A DNA stretch of 43,783 nucleotides from IMG/VR virus record IMGVR_UViG_3300047560_002804, positions 1-43,783 of that record; one strand, given 5' to 3'. Of this stretch, positions 34,883 to 42,381 are shown in pieces. Made by a program: the position numbers and the translations under genes. The first letter of the stretch is position 1; every line of letters starts with the position of its first letter. The notes beneath the pieces were generated by a model. The model was not told where the DNA came from and searched no databases. It worked only from the letters and a program-made list of their open reading frames with translations. The stretch is from a virus.

Positions 34883-35105
34883 TGCGCTTCCTTTCGAATT
34901 CTTCATACCCTTCTTGGGTGCCTAGCTCATACCCCTTATCGGAATGTTGTTCTTCAGCAGCTGCCCAAAACGCATATGAATCAGACTCGTTAAAGTCTGG
35001 CTCAAGGCGGGCATGCTTATCACAGTAAGGATGGTTGCCAGCAAACTGAGTATGTCTTACCCACGTCGCAATCGCACCACATTCTATGCATCTTTCAACT
35101 GTCAT
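34872..35105 (-). CDS. Zinc-ribbon-like protein (77 aa)
   Basis: MTVERCIECGAIATWVRHTQF and HPYCDKHA form a C-x2-C...C-x2-H knuckle. Acidic C-terminus. May bind nucleic acid or protein; unknown role. Confidence 0.65.
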   Translation of the reverse strand: MTVERCIECGAIATWVRHTQFAGNHPYCDKHARLEPDFNESDSYAFWAAAEEQHSDKGYELGTQEGYEEFERKRNES

Positions 35106-35107
35106 AA

Positions 35108-35287
35108 TTAATACCAATCTTGTTTATCATCATCGTCTTGTTTATTGTCATCGACTAACTTCAAATATTCAGAGAACACAAAAGACAACTCCACGTTTGC
35201 AAACACCATAGCCTCTCGTAGCTGTGAATAGAATTTTTGTCTAGCAACATTAACTACTGCTTGATCAAGTAACTTACCATCAATCAT
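35108..35287 (-). CDS. Hypothetical protein (59 aa)
   Basis: MIDGKLLDQAVVNVARQKFY... ending in an acidic tail NKQDDDDKQDWY. Overlaps the upstream stop by 4 nt, good evidence for a real gene. Unknown. Confidence 0.6.
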   Translation of the reverse strand: MIDGKLLDQAVVNVARQKFYSQLREAMVFANVELSFVFSEYLKLVDDNKQDDDDKQDWY

Positions 35288-35463
35288 TTTCTGCCCTTAG
35301 CTTTCAAATATTCTTCATCGTCGAGATCTCTAAGACCGCCACAAGGCTTAGCAATTGCTTTTTGCGTAGCCTTGTTTCCCAATCTAATTAACCCACAACG
35401 ATTACAATAAACGAACATACCCTTAGCATGCAGTGTGCGAGTAAAGCTGTGAGGTGCTGACAT
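35284..35463 (-). CDS. Zinc-ribbon-like protein (59 aa)
   Basis: FVYCNRCGLIRLGN gives a C-x2-C knuckle, with a third Cys in AKPCGGL. Similar small proteins are common in phage early regions. Coupled to the next gene by overlap. Confidence 0.62.
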   Translation of the reverse strand: MSAPHSFTRTLHAKGMFVYCNRCGLIRLGNKATQKAIAKPCGGLRDLDDEEYLKAKGRK

Positions 35464-35481
35464 AATTATTCATTGTTTTAC

Positions 35482-35706
35482 TCATTGTACACGAAACAGT
35501 TTTTTGACCAACGTCGCACCAAATCCAGGATCGTACGGGAATGGCTCATGCTTCCATGAAAGCAATTCTTCAGAGCAAGCGTTGGTGACAATCTCTACCA
35601 ACTCTTCTGCGACTTGTAAGTTGGTTGCACCAAACCCGTGTTTTTTGCCGGCAGCGACTCTTGCTTCATTATACAGCACCGCTACCTTATTGCTATCCAT
35701 CATCAT
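35482..35706 (-). CDS. Small-paralogue family member (74 aa)
   Basis: VAVLYNEARVAAGKKHGF...VAEELVEIVTNACSEELLSW...LVKKLFRVQ, a divergent member of the recurring family. Start overlaps the upstream stop. Confidence 0.65.
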   Translation of the reverse strand: MMMDSNKVAVLYNEARVAAGKKHGFGATNLQVAEELVEIVTNACSEELLSWKHEPFPYDPGFGATLVKKLFRVQ

Positions 35707-35942
35707 TTTACTCCAAACCGTGTTACAATTTCTCGACCAGCCTCAATGCATGCCATATCCCACGTATGACCAAGACGTTGTAGCATCTCATCATTATCGT
35801 AAGGACAAGGAGTAGCACGTGCTGTTGCAGCACATTGCTTAATCAGATCTATAGCAAACCGCTCAATGTTGTCCTGGCCGCAAAACCAACCATCGTACAA
35901 TCCGTGCTGTGCAGCTAGTTGTTTGATTTTATCATTCTTCAT
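35703..35942 (-). CDS. Small-paralogue family member (79 aa)
   Basis: MKNDKIKQLAAQHGLYDGWF...IERFAIDLIKQCAATARA...GREIVTRFGVK. Clear match to the family pattern including the terminal FGVK. Confidence 0.75.
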   Translation of the reverse strand: MKNDKIKQLAAQHGLYDGWFCGQDNIERFAIDLIKQCAATARATPCPYDNDEMLQRLGHTWDMACIEAGREIVTRFGVK

Positions 35943-36129
35943 CGGATATTTTCTCCACGTGCATTATTGCTGATGGTGGTATCCAGTACTTGCTGCCACT
36001 ACTTTTTGTAAACTCTCTTGACTCGTCGATCCAGAACCCATCCTTGATATCTCCAATACTAGGAACATCCGTGAAGTGAAGTATTTTACCGGATCCAACT
36101 CCAAATGCAAACAGGCATGAATATCTCAT
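35932..36129 (-). CDS. Hypothetical protein (65 aa)
   Basis: MRYSCLFAFGVGSGKILHFTDVPSIGD... beta-rich, overlaps the downstream gene by 11 nt. Unknown. Confidence 0.62.
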   Translation of the reverse strand: MRYSCLFAFGVGSGKILHFTDVPSIGDIKDGFWIDESREFTKSSGSKYWIPPSAIMHVEKISDEE

Positions 36130-36130
36130 A

Positions 36131-36406
36131 TTACGCTCCTAACGTCTTTAGCGCATTAATGATTCGTTGATGGCACTCTTTGGCCGCCAACACTGGCGTC
36201 TGACAACCAAAATCGGATGCAACGTCGAATTGCGTTCCAGCGGTGTTAGTATTCATTTCAACTTTACAGTACCACCCACCATCAATATAACTGAGTCTTG
36301 GCCGGCCATAGCGAATCATATATGTCAGCATTGCTTGCAAGTCCTCAGTCAGAGGTTGAGGTGCGCTGGCTTCCTCAATTATTGGTTTCTTTAGCAGAGA
36401 TAGCAT
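36131..36406 (-). CDS. Hypothetical protein (91 aa)
   Basis: From MLSLLKKPIIEEASAP; MIRYGRPRLSYIDGGWYCKVEMNT is typical of a small phage family. Ends with a helix LAAKECHQRIINALKTL. Unknown. Confidence 0.65.
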   Translation of the reverse strand: MLSLLKKPIIEEASAPQPLTEDLQAMLTYMIRYGRPRLSYIDGGWYCKVEMNTNTAGTQFDVASDFGCQTPVLAAKECHQRIINALKTLGA

Positions 36407-36614
36407 TATTGTTATCGACCCCAAAATGTTGTTTGATCATGTCATATGCTTGACCGCGGCTAATCATATCACGCAATGCAGGAAACAAAGCAACATAGCA
36501 ATCCAAGACAATTAGCTCAGCAAACTTTTCCATAAACCTCGTCTGCCCTTCCCATGAGGGATCAGCCTCTAGCTTCGCAGCAGTGTCCCAACACCTTTTG
36601 ATATTTTCATTCAT
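36375..36614 (-). CDS. Small-paralogue family member (79 aa)
   Basis: MNENIKRCWDTAAKLEAD...FMEKFAELIVLDCYVALF...YDMIKQHFGVDN. Clear family match (KFAELIV, IKQHFGV). Confidence 0.75.
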   Translation of the reverse strand: MNENIKRCWDTAAKLEADPSWEGQTRFMEKFAELIVLDCYVALFPALRDMISRGQAYDMIKQHFGVDNNNAISAKETNN

Positions 36615-36724
36615 GGTTTACCCCATATCGCTTCCAACACTGTACTCAGAGAAACATTCAATACCATTGAGATTACCTCAATGTGGAATCCTTCCCTATA
36701 CATCTCTCTGATTTCATCTTTCAT
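36611..36724 (-). CDS. Tiny HTH-like protein (37 aa)
   Basis: MKDEIREMYREGFHIEVISM ... VSLSTVLEAIW resembles a minimal resolvase/homeodomain-type helix-turn-helix. ATGA overlaps at both ends support translation. Confidence 0.5.
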   Translation of the reverse strand: MKDEIREMYREGFHIEVISMVLNVSLSTVLEAIWGKP

Positions 36725-36999
36725 TCTTCAACTCCAAAATGTTTCTTAATCTGCTTGGCATTTTTCTTTAGTAGGAACCCACCATATTGTTTGACTGCTT
36801 CTTCATAGCCTTCCATCCAATCAGTGGTCTTGTCGTGGCCTGTTGATTCTGTCATCCTGATTGTGCGTTGATTGTCACCGTTTGTTTCTAATACTTGAGC
36901 ACATTCCCGAACAATCAACTCGGCGAAATATCCAATAGATTCTTCATCTTTGTTTAAGAATCCAGCCTGTTCAGCAAGTTGTTTAATTCGTTCGTTCAT
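36721..36999 (-). CDS. Small-paralogue family member (92 aa)
   Basis: MNERIKQLAEQAGFLNKDEE...GYFAELIVRECAQVLE...AKQIKKHFGVEE. The archetype of the family in this window. Confidence 0.8.
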   Translation of the reverse strand: MNERIKQLAEQAGFLNKDEESIGYFAELIVRECAQVLETNGDNQRTIRMTESTGHDKTTDWMEGYEEAVKQYGGFLLKKNAKQIKKHFGVEE

Positions 37000-37142
37000 T
37001 CTTGTTCCATCTTGCTGAAGTCAGGATCCTTGCTGTACCCGATATTAAAGTTACCAAGTTTCCACCAAATATAGCGTCCACCATAATCACAGGTTTGTAC
37101 TGTAAATCCAAGAAACTTAAAATGTGTAATCCATTCAATCAT
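36996..37142 (-). CDS. Hypothetical protein (48 aa)
   Basis: MIEWITHFKFLGFTVQTCDY... WWKLGNFNIGYSKD. Overlapping start and stop with neighbours. Unknown. Confidence 0.58.
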   Translation of the reverse strand: MIEWITHFKFLGFTVQTCDYGGRYIWWKLGNFNIGYSKDPDFSKMEQE

Positions 37143-37441
37143 CATTTAACTCCAAAATGATTCGCAATAGCAGAGCCACAATTCATAGCTCCACCCCAAA
37201 CACCATTATACAACTGCTTACCGTCTTGAGTTAGGAAGGAACTGCTCTTTTGCTTATGTGCATCCTCAGCAACTTGACCACAGCAACCCATACACTCTTT
37301 GATAATCAACTCGGCGAACTTTTCCAATGCATCTTCGGTGAACTCAACACCACTCTTGCCGCTTTCGTATTCTATAGTGTATACACCTGCAGGCATTAGG
37401 TTAGCCACTTCATCAGCAAGTTGTCGAATTCGTTCGTTCAT
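37142..37441 (-). CDS. Small-paralogue family member (99 aa)
   Basis: MNERIRQLADEVANLMPAGV...LEKFAELIIKECMGCCGQVA...IANHFGVK. Clear family match. Confidence 0.78.
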   Translation of the reverse strand: MNERIRQLADEVANLMPAGVYTIEYESGKSGVEFTEDALEKFAELIIKECMGCCGQVAEDAHKQKSSSFLTQDGKQLYNGVWGGAMNCGSAIANHFGVK

Positions 37442-37767
37442 ATATTGTTCCTTCCTATACGACTGTAACCTAACTTAACCACGGTTTCTTTATCCAATAC
37501 TTTTGGTGGTTTTGGTAATTTTTTTGGTCCCGGCCAATATCTTGGATCCACGGTTTCACCAGTTAGTTCATAACGGAAGTCAGGATCATAGACCATGCGC
37601 CCTTCACTTTTATATTCGGCATTACCATCACGATATGCAAATATAGTGCCTCGGCACATACAGAATGACCAACCCTTATCGGTCCATACATTACCGTTAA
37701 CGGTGCCAATGTATTTGACTACATTACCTTTGTGCATTTCTTTTATGGCTTCATGGTAGTCAATCAT
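37438..37767 (-). CDS. Hypothetical protein (109 aa)
   Basis: From MIDYHEAIKEMHKGNVVKYI; a beta domain GWSFCMCRGTIFAYRDG and a proline/lysine-rich tail (GPKKLPKPPKVL). Resembles the DUF2829-type small phage proteins that start with D-x-x-x-A-I-x-x-x-K-x-G. Unknown. Confidence 0.62.
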   Translation of the reverse strand: MIDYHEAIKEMHKGNVVKYIGTVNGNVWTDKGWSFCMCRGTIFAYRDGNAEYKSEGRMVYDPDFRYELTGETVDPRYWPGPKKLPKPPKVLDKETVVKLGYSRIGRNNI

Positions 37768-37918
37768 TTTGTTCTTTTTCCCATCGTTCCCAACATTCAG
37801 TGCAAGCCCACTCACCTGCTTCTTCGGGTACAGGGTATCTTTCTTTATTATAAGGCTTATCACAGAAATCACATTTTTCTGGATAACCACCACGCAATTC
37901 GGCAATCACATCAATCAT
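37760..37918 (-). CDS. Zinc-binding small protein (52 aa)
   Basis: Two C-x2-C knuckles: EKCDFCDKP and WACTECWER. Treble-clef or zinc-ribbon type. Coupled to the gene at 37438..37767. Confidence 0.65.
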   Translation of the reverse strand: MIDVIAELRGGYPEKCDFCDKPYNKERYPVPEEAGEWACTECWERWEKEQND

Positions 37919-37920
37919 GT

Positions 37921-38118
37921 TCATCTCAACTCCGGGTCTTTTTCATAACAAGTTAAACATACTGCATCATATTTTGGACCCATACAATGATAGATGGCAC
38001 CGTTGCAATACTTGCACAATATAAATGCATGTGTCACGATTGAATCTTTAGGAGGCGTGTACAGTTTGTAATAACCTTCTTCGCGCTCGATATAACCAAT
38101 GTGTTCACGTTCGGTCAT
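37921..38118 (-). CDS. Zinc-ribbon-like protein (65 aa)
   Basis: From MTEREHIGYIE; FILCKYCNGAIYHCMG and VCLTCYEKD give C-x2-C pairs. Unknown role. Confidence 0.65.
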   Translation of the reverse strand: MTEREHIGYIEREEGYYKLYTPPKDSIVTHAFILCKYCNGAIYHCMGPKYDAVCLTCYEKDPELR

Positions 38119-38119
38119 T

Positions 38120-38425
38120 CTAATCAATCCTTGCATTAAAGTGTACCGTCGGTTCAGCGTATATGCGAACCGCAATCTTTGTTGTACTATCTTTCCAGAT
38201 ATAGAATAGCTTCTCGTGGTTACCATTTAACCAACTTGAGCACTCCCAGCCATCGTGGTTGCTGACAAAATCATCAGCACACGCTTCCGCCAGATGTTGA
38301 ATGTCAAGGTCATCATCCAAATCGTAGCGACGGATATTCCAATCGTATGCCCATAGCTCATATGCATCTTCGAAATGATCGTCGTTATTATCTTCTACAG
38401 AATAGAAGTAGCCTGTTCTCTTCAT
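38120..38425 (-). CDS. Hypothetical acidic protein (101 aa)
   Basis: MKRTGYFYSVEDNNDDHFED... LAEACADDFVSNHDGWECSS resembles a phage family with acidic, aromatic composition. Unknown. Confidence 0.65.
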   Translation of the reverse strand: MKRTGYFYSVEDNNDDHFEDAYELWAYDWNIRRYDLDDDLDIQHLAEACADDFVSNHDGWECSSWLNGNHEKLFYIWKDSTTKIAVRIYAEPTVHFNARID

Positions 38426-38601
38426 ACATTACTCACTTCAGGTACATCGATCCATTCAGTCCACTGATAATTTGCCATCGCACGGATTTGTTCTTGCGTC
38501 GGTGTTCCTGCCCATACCGTTACATCTCGTTTATACCGAGCCTGCAATACCTTCTCGGGGCCATCCCATCCAGCTCGTATCAGCCAACGCAGTTCTACCA
38601 T
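38422..38601 (-). CDS. Hypothetical protein (59 aa)
   Basis: MVELRWLIRAGWDGPEKVLQ... WTEWIDVPEV. Similar to a common tiny phage protein with a conserved RYR/WxxVP pattern. ATGA coupling downstream. Confidence 0.62.
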   Translation of the reverse strand: MVELRWLIRAGWDGPEKVLQARYKRDVTVWAGTPTQEQIRAMANYQWTEWIDVPEVSNV

Positions 38602-38622
38602 TTTTTATACTCCTACAGCAAA

Positions 38623-38907
38623 TTACAGATCGACGCCACCGATTTTTTTTACATCGGTTTTCCATTGTTCTGCCGATTGATCAGCAACCTCAAAAGCATC
38701 CAGTATATGCGCACCGATCATCTTTCGTCCTTCGTGCTCCATCAGTCCAGCAATCAATGCGCACCTACGAACTATTGCTTCTCCGTATGCTTGGTTAAAG
38801 CGATCCGGATGCCACGCGCGCTCGATCTGGCCATCTTGCAAAGTTCTGCTAGATGATACATCATTTAATGCTTGTTCAGCAAGTAGCTGAAATTGCTGAT
38901 TAATCAT
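38623..38907 (-). CDS. Small-paralogue family member (94 aa)
   Basis: MINQQFQLLAEQALNDVSSS...FNQAYGEAIVRRCALIAGL...GAHILDAFEV. Divergent member with the same order of conserved segments. Confidence 0.68.
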   Translation of the reverse strand: MINQQFQLLAEQALNDVSSSRTLQDGQIERAWHPDRFNQAYGEAIVRRCALIAGLMEHEGRKMIGAHILDAFEVADQSAEQWKTDVKKIGGVDL

Positions 38908-39121
38908 ATTCGAATCCAAATGCTTTTATAAGATAGATGTAAGCGGCAGGCTCGGTTCGTGGATCTCTTGTCTCGATCATACGAGAACATTCGAGAACGA
39001 TCAACCTAGTGTATTCCTCCAGGTTCATCTGATCAAGGATAGGAGGCTTATAATCGCCCCCTCTTAATGACTCGCAGTATGCTCCAGCTTCCTCTGCAAG
39101 CTCGTATGCACGGTCAATCAT
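38900..39121 (-). CDS. Small-paralogue family member (73 aa)
   Basis: MIDRAYELAEEAGAYCESLR...EEYTRLIVLECSRMIET...IYLIKAFGFEYD. Family match. Confidence 0.7.
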   Translation of the reverse strand: MIDRAYELAEEAGAYCESLRGGDYKPPILDQMNLEEYTRLIVLECSRMIETRDPRTEPAAYIYLIKAFGFEYD

Positions 39122-39252
39122 ATCTCAATCACGTCTAGTACGATCACGCCTTTGTTCAGCTCGGCAGTATGAACCTCATCTTGTGAATTGCCACGCCTCT
39201 TGCAGTACACGATTTGCCCACCCACTAATTTCGTCACAAGGTAGTTCTTCAT
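39118..39252 (-). CDS. Hypothetical protein (44 aa)
   Basis: MKNYLVTKLVGGQIVYCKRR... VIVLDVIEI, tiny beta protein with ATGA overlaps on both sides. Unknown. Confidence 0.55.
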   Translation of the reverse strand: MKNYLVTKLVGGQIVYCKRRGNSQDEVHTAELNKGVIVLDVIEI

Positions 39253-39458
39253 TCCAGCAACTCCAGTACCTTACCAGCAAAGTACTCTTTTCTATAACGA
39301 TCGGAAGTGTTCAGAATATGTTCAGCGCATTGCTTAATCACAAGTTCGCTAAACTTTTCAGAAAAACGTTGCAGATCGTCGCGATCCATAGTAGACCATG
39401 TATATCTAAATTCGCTGTCTAGCGTTTTGCCAACAAGTTCGTTGATTTGTTTGTTCAT
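39249..39458 (-). CDS. Small-paralogue family member (69 aa)
   Basis: MNKQINELVGKTLDSEFRYT...FSEKFSELVIKQCAEHIL...YFAGKVLELLE. Family match; the longer upstream frame is a shadow of the next gene. Confidence 0.7.
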   Translation of the reverse strand: MNKQINELVGKTLDSEFRYTWSTMDRDDLQRFSEKFSELVIKQCAEHILNTSDRYRKEYFAGKVLELLE

Positions 39459-39459
39459 A

Positions 39460-39675
39460 TCATTTCCCGTATGTTTCTGGACTATGGTCAAGAACGGATC
39501 TGTGCTCATTTGTGTAGAAGTATGCATCAGGGTCATCGATCGTCACAATCAGATCGCTGTGTAGGATATCATAATCCGTATACGAATCATCATCATTTAC
39601 TACGCGGAACACATACTCTGTCCAGCTAGTGCGGATAATCATTCCAGTCACGCCATTTGCAGATTTGACTACCAT
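39460..39675 (-). CDS. Hypothetical protein (71 aa)
   Basis: Acidic, beta-rich (YVFRVVNDDDSYTDYDILHSDLIV). Overlaps upstream gene by 7 nt. Unknown. Confidence 0.62.
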   Translation of the reverse strand: MVVKSANGVTGMIIRTSWTEYVFRVVNDDDSYTDYDILHSDLIVTIDDPDAYFYTNEHRSVLDHSPETYGK

Positions 39676-39869
39676 TGTCCTACATCCGTAATAGCAACAG
39701 TGAATTCTCCGTCATAATCATTGATCTTAGTCATTACACTAGCAGTGATGTATGTTCCAATACCGCTAGAGCTATCTGCTTTGATATCAACATTATTGAC
39801 GCCCATTGCTTTAGTGAATTCAACAATCCGTTCAAGATCCGCTAACCCAATGTAAATCTCATTAGACAT
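39669..39869 (-). CDS. Hypothetical protein (66 aa)
   Basis: MSNEIYIGLADLERIVEFTK... alpha/beta small protein of a type seen in several phages. Unknown. Confidence 0.62.
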   Translation of the reverse strand: MSNEIYIGLADLERIVEFTKAMGVNNVDIKADSSSGIGTYITASVMTKINDYDGEFTVAITDVGQW

Positions 39870-39975
39870 TGCTCAGCTCCTCAATCCGCTTCTCAATCAC
39901 CTTGCTAATCAATGCACGGTTCTGAAACGAATCCAGATACTTCAGCACATACTTCAGGAACGCTACTTCATCCAT
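39862..39975 (-). CDS. Hypothetical helical peptide (37 aa)
   Basis: MDEVAFLKYVLKYLDSFQNR... amphipathic helices; overlaps the next start by a few bases. Unknown. Confidence 0.5.
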   Translation of the reverse strand: MDEVAFLKYVLKYLDSFQNRALISKVIEKRIEELSNV

Positions 39976-40025
39976 TTTTTTCCTCCACACAGTGACAATA
40001 CATCAAACACCGAACATAGTCAACA

Positions 40026-40232
40026 TTACTTGCTCAGCTCGACACCAGAAGGCTTGAATAGTAACCCGCACAATAATGTCAACCCCCATCCTTGCAGCCA
40101 TGTAATCTCATTTACTCCAGCAACAGCGCCAACGAGGCAGCCATTCCATAGTAAAAAGACGGGAATGCTTAACAGTGCCGAAATACCAACAGCAACAGCA
40201 AGCGCAAATAACAAAACACTCAGTCTACTCAT
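40026..40232 (-). CDS. Small phage membrane protein (68 aa)
   Basis: Two hydrophobic segments; FLLWNGCLVGAVAGVNEITW-type start of the second segment and GWGLTLLCGLLFK. A widespread tiny phage membrane family with conserved L-W-N-x(n)-W-x-x-G-W/A-x-L-x-L-L. Function unknown. Confidence 0.75.
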   Translation of the reverse strand: MSRLSVLLFALAVAVGISALLSIPVFLLWNGCLVGAVAGVNEITWLQGWGLTLLCGLLFKPSGVELSK

Positions 40233-40420
40233 AACACTCTCCTATATTCAGCTCTGTAATAGCATTCGCTATCGCCAGAAGCATATTGTTCACAATACAG
40301 CTTTGCTTCCACTTCCGTAGTGAAGTAAACCTCACCCATAGGGCGCTGCCCATATCCACGCTCATACTCAGTACACGTTACTTTGTAGAGGGGACCAACA
40401 TTGCGGGGATCAACTCTCAT
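40229..40420 (-). CDS. Conserved phage hypothetical protein (63 aa)
   Basis: MRVDPRNVGPLYKVTCTEYE... EAKLYCEQYASGDSECYY. Start chosen 8 nt after AGGAG. Coupled to the membrane protein by overlap. Confidence 0.68.
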   Translation of the reverse strand: MRVDPRNVGPLYKVTCTEYERGYGQRPMGEVYFTTEVEAKLYCEQYASGDSECYYRAEYRRVL

Positions 40421-40452
40421 TTCAAGCACTCCTTTCTTTTCTGCGTGCTTCC

Positions 40453-40481
40453 ATTATAACGGCAAACACAACATCACGCAA
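40453..40481 (-). promoter_or_regulatory. sigma70 promoter
   Basis: TTGCGT (40476-40481), 17-nt spacer, TATAAT (40453-40458) ahead of the 63-aa gene. Confidence 0.7.
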
Positions 40482-40499
40482 CACGGCAAAAATAGCCCA

Positions 40500-40700
40500 T
40501 TTTTATAGCGCGTCCTTTTTTAGCGATTTTTTCCGCAAAAAAATTTTCAAGATCCACGGGGTGGGACCTTTTTTGCGATTTCTGGACATTCCGAAACTTG
40601 CCGGGATACCTTATAATACCTGCCGCTGTAGCGAAATTCCAAAAAGTTGCCCCCATGCGCCATGAAAAACGGATGGGGGCAGTGGGGAGCGCAGGGCCGC
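40500..40700 (-). terminator. Intergenic region with probable terminator
   Basis: Downstream of paralogue B the minus strand has a TGCCCCCAT...ATGGGGGCA hairpin followed by ACTTTTTGG (near 40640-40680), probably a terminator. The rest is AT-rich with GCGAAAAAATCGC-like repeats and no gene. Confidence 0.5.
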
Positions 40701-41087
40701 TTACTCTGCAGCAGCAGCCTTCTTCGCATTGTAGAAGTACGTGGTCGCACCAGCAGCAGACATGCCTAGGCCGGACTGCAGCTCAGAGATCACGGACGTC
40801 TTGTCTCCGTTGAGACGCTTGTAGATTGCTAGTGCGAGATCACCCTTGGTAGGGGAAGCACCAACACGCTTAGCCTTCTTCGCAGCAGGCTTCGCAGCCT
40901 TAGCAGGGGCCTTAGCCAACGTCTTTACCATAGATTCTACGACGGGAGAATTCACTTTCTTTCCTTTCACTTTATCTTCCGGAAACCCCGGATAAGGTAC
41001 ACCAAACTCGCGCTTAGGATCTAGCAGCCACTTATTATAGTGCGCTAGCTTACGATCCAGGTATTCATTATGCGCATTCACATTCAT
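40701..41087 (-). CDS. Phage small protein with GMSxAGATTYFYNAKK C-terminus (paralogue B)
   Basis: 128 aa. Paralogue of 21479..21799: LALAIYKRLNGDKTSVISEL...GLGMSAAGATTYFYNAKKAAA, preceded by a K/A/P-rich linker. N-terminal part (YLDRKLAHYNKWLLDPKREFG) is different. The shared domain probably binds nucleic acid. Two copies under separate promoters imply non-identical roles. Confidence 0.78.
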   Translation of the reverse strand: MNVNAHNEYLDRKLAHYNKWLLDPKREFGVPYPGFPEDKVKGKKVNSPVVESMVKTLAKAPAKAAKPAAKKAKRVGASPTKGDLALAIYKRLNGDKTSVISELQSGLGMSAAGATTYFYNAKKAAAAE

Positions 41088-41329
41088 GCGGCCTCCTTAG
41101 CCTCTCTAGCTTCCAACATCTGCGAGAGAATAAACTTAGCGATGTTCATATTCTGACGCGATTGATCTTTCGCGCGGGGGGAGTCAAACGTCAGCAGCTC
41201 TTGTGCATCAGACAGCAGGCTCATCACAACCATCTCCAGACCGCAGCACTTAGCAGTGATGCTGTTCATGTACTCGTCACGGATGTCGGCTTCGCTGCAG
41301 CCGTAGCATTGCTTTTCGAATTCAGTCAT
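41084..41329 (-). CDS. Conserved phage hypothetical protein (81 aa)
   Basis: From MTEFEKQCYGCSEADIRDEY; YMNSITAKCCGLEMVVMSLLSDAQEL is typical of a family common in betaproteobacterial phages. Overlaps the gene downstream (ATGA). Confidence 0.72.
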   Translation of the reverse strand: MTEFEKQCYGCSEADIRDEYMNSITAKCCGLEMVVMSLLSDAQELLTFDSPRAKDQSRQNMNIAKFILSQMLEAREAKEAA

Positions 41330-41356
41330 GATTGCTCCTTTGTTTGACATGACCCC

Positions 41357-41385
41357 ATTATCTCTTCGATTTGGTCTTTGGACAA
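41357..41385 (-). promoter_or_regulatory. sigma70 promoter
   Basis: TTGTCC (41380-41385), 17-nt spacer, GATAAT (41357-41362), driving the operon with paralogue B. Confidence 0.68.
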
Positions 41386-41400
41386 CGGGTTACTAAAGTG

Positions 41401-41712
41401 TCAACTTCCAGTGTCCAATTCTAGATCGCCATCAAAGTTCACTGCGAGGGACTCAATGAAGATGTGATGTTCGTCGCCAGACTGACGGATCGCCTTGTCT
41501 GCAGCGTGCCACAGCTCGCCCCACGTCTTCTCGCCTTTGCCGAGCTCGATGATCGCTGGTGTGCTTCCCCAGTGGTTCTTGTATACTAGACGCTCAGCAG
41601 TGATGCCAGACATCGCATCGATGTTGTCTATCTCATAGATGCTCCAGCTGGAGATCAATTTGTACTGCGTGCGGTATTGATCGAACGCTGCCCACTTTGC
41701 ATCTGTAAACAT
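41401..41712 (-). CDS. Hypothetical protein (103 aa)
   Basis: KLISSWSIYEIDNIDAMSGITAERLVYKN... pattern W-G-E-L-W-x-A-A-D belongs to a recurring phage hypothetical family. Shares an A with the previous start. Unknown. Confidence 0.7.
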   Translation of the reverse strand: MFTDAKWAAFDQYRTQYKLISSWSIYEIDNIDAMSGITAERLVYKNHWGSTPAIIELGKGEKTWGELWHAADKAIRQSGDEHHIFIESLAVNFDGDLELDTGS

Positions 41713-41900
41713 TATGCATTCTCCTTATTCAACAGACGCTCGTGCTCAGCCAAGAACTGACGGCACAGATTCCACATCGTGTAGAATGCCTGCTTCTCAT
41801 ATTGATTGAGATCGAGGTCGTCCATGCTCTCCGCCTCCTCCATCGCAGCAACGCATTGATTGAGGTCCTGAGAAGTATTCTCAAACATACAGTATGACAT
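41712..41900 (-). CDS. Conserved phage hypothetical protein (62 aa)
   Basis: MSYCMFENTSQDLNQCVAAM...NQYEKQAFYTMWNLCRQFLAEH. The MSYCxFENT start is shared by many phage proteins of unknown function. Confidence 0.75.
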   Translation of the reverse strand: MSYCMFENTSQDLNQCVAAMEEAESMDDLDLNQYEKQAFYTMWNLCRQFLAEHERLLNKENA

Positions 41901-41909
41901 ATTCATGAT

Positions 41910-41978
41910 TTAACCCCTTAAGATGATTGGAAGACAGATGATTGCTAGCACGATCACAGTGATGTCGATGATATCCAT
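41910..41978 (-). CDS. Tiny membrane peptide (22 aa)
   Basis: MDIIDITVIVLAIICLPIIL, essentially one membrane segment, with AGGAG 8 nt upstream and directly after a strong promoter. Such peptides are usual in phage early operons. Confidence 0.55.
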   Translation of the reverse strand: MDIIDITVIVLAIICLPIILRG

Positions 41979-42002
41979 GTTGTTTTCTCCTGTTGTGCGT
42001 CT

Positions 42003-42031
42003 ATTATCTTTGATTTTGGACTGTTGGTCAA
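42003..42031 (-). promoter_or_regulatory. Early-type sigma70 promoter with upstream element
   Basis: TTGACC (42026-42031), 17-nt spacer, GATAAT (42003-42008). Upstream the plus strand reads TGACCAAACTGTAAGGTT, repeated almost exactly at 43.01 kb. Confidence 0.75.
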
Positions 42032-42057
42032 CCAATACCTGACCAAACTGTAAGGTT

Positions 42058-42369
42058 TTAAACGGTCAACTCTTTCGCAGGGAAGCGAATCACTCCCTCA
42101 TACTCCAGCTGGCTCTGCTCAAACTCCGTCAGATAATCGTCAGCGACGACGGAAGAAGCGATAATTGTCTCGCGGTAGTGCTCATTTGCGCACTCTACTT
42201 GATTCCACACGCTCTTGACCGCCTCGTCCACGCGGTTGACGTCGACATTCTTGACGACGTAATCGCAACCACCCTTAGCTTTCCAGTACTGAGGGCACTC
42301 CCCACGGCCGTCCCAGTCGTGCGCACCGTAGTTTTCGTACACTTGAGTGATGATCAACAGCTTAGCCAT
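42058..42369 (-). CDS. Conserved phage hypothetical protein (103 aa)
   Basis: MAKLLIITQVYENYGAHDWD... CPQYWKAKGG is a well-distributed phage family of unknown function with a conserved TQVYENYGAHDWDG start. Ends with an acidic/basic tail. Confidence 0.75.
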   Translation of the reverse strand: MAKLLIITQVYENYGAHDWDGRGECPQYWKAKGGCDYVVKNVDVNRVDEAVKSVWNQVECANEHYRETIIASSVVADDYLTEFEQSQLEYEGVIRFPAKELTV

Positions 42370-42381
42370 TCGTTTTTCTCC

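Noticed and set aside
38347-38856. Plus-strand frame of 169 codons
   Set aside because: Antisense to three minus-strand small genes, one of them a clear member of the paralogous family.
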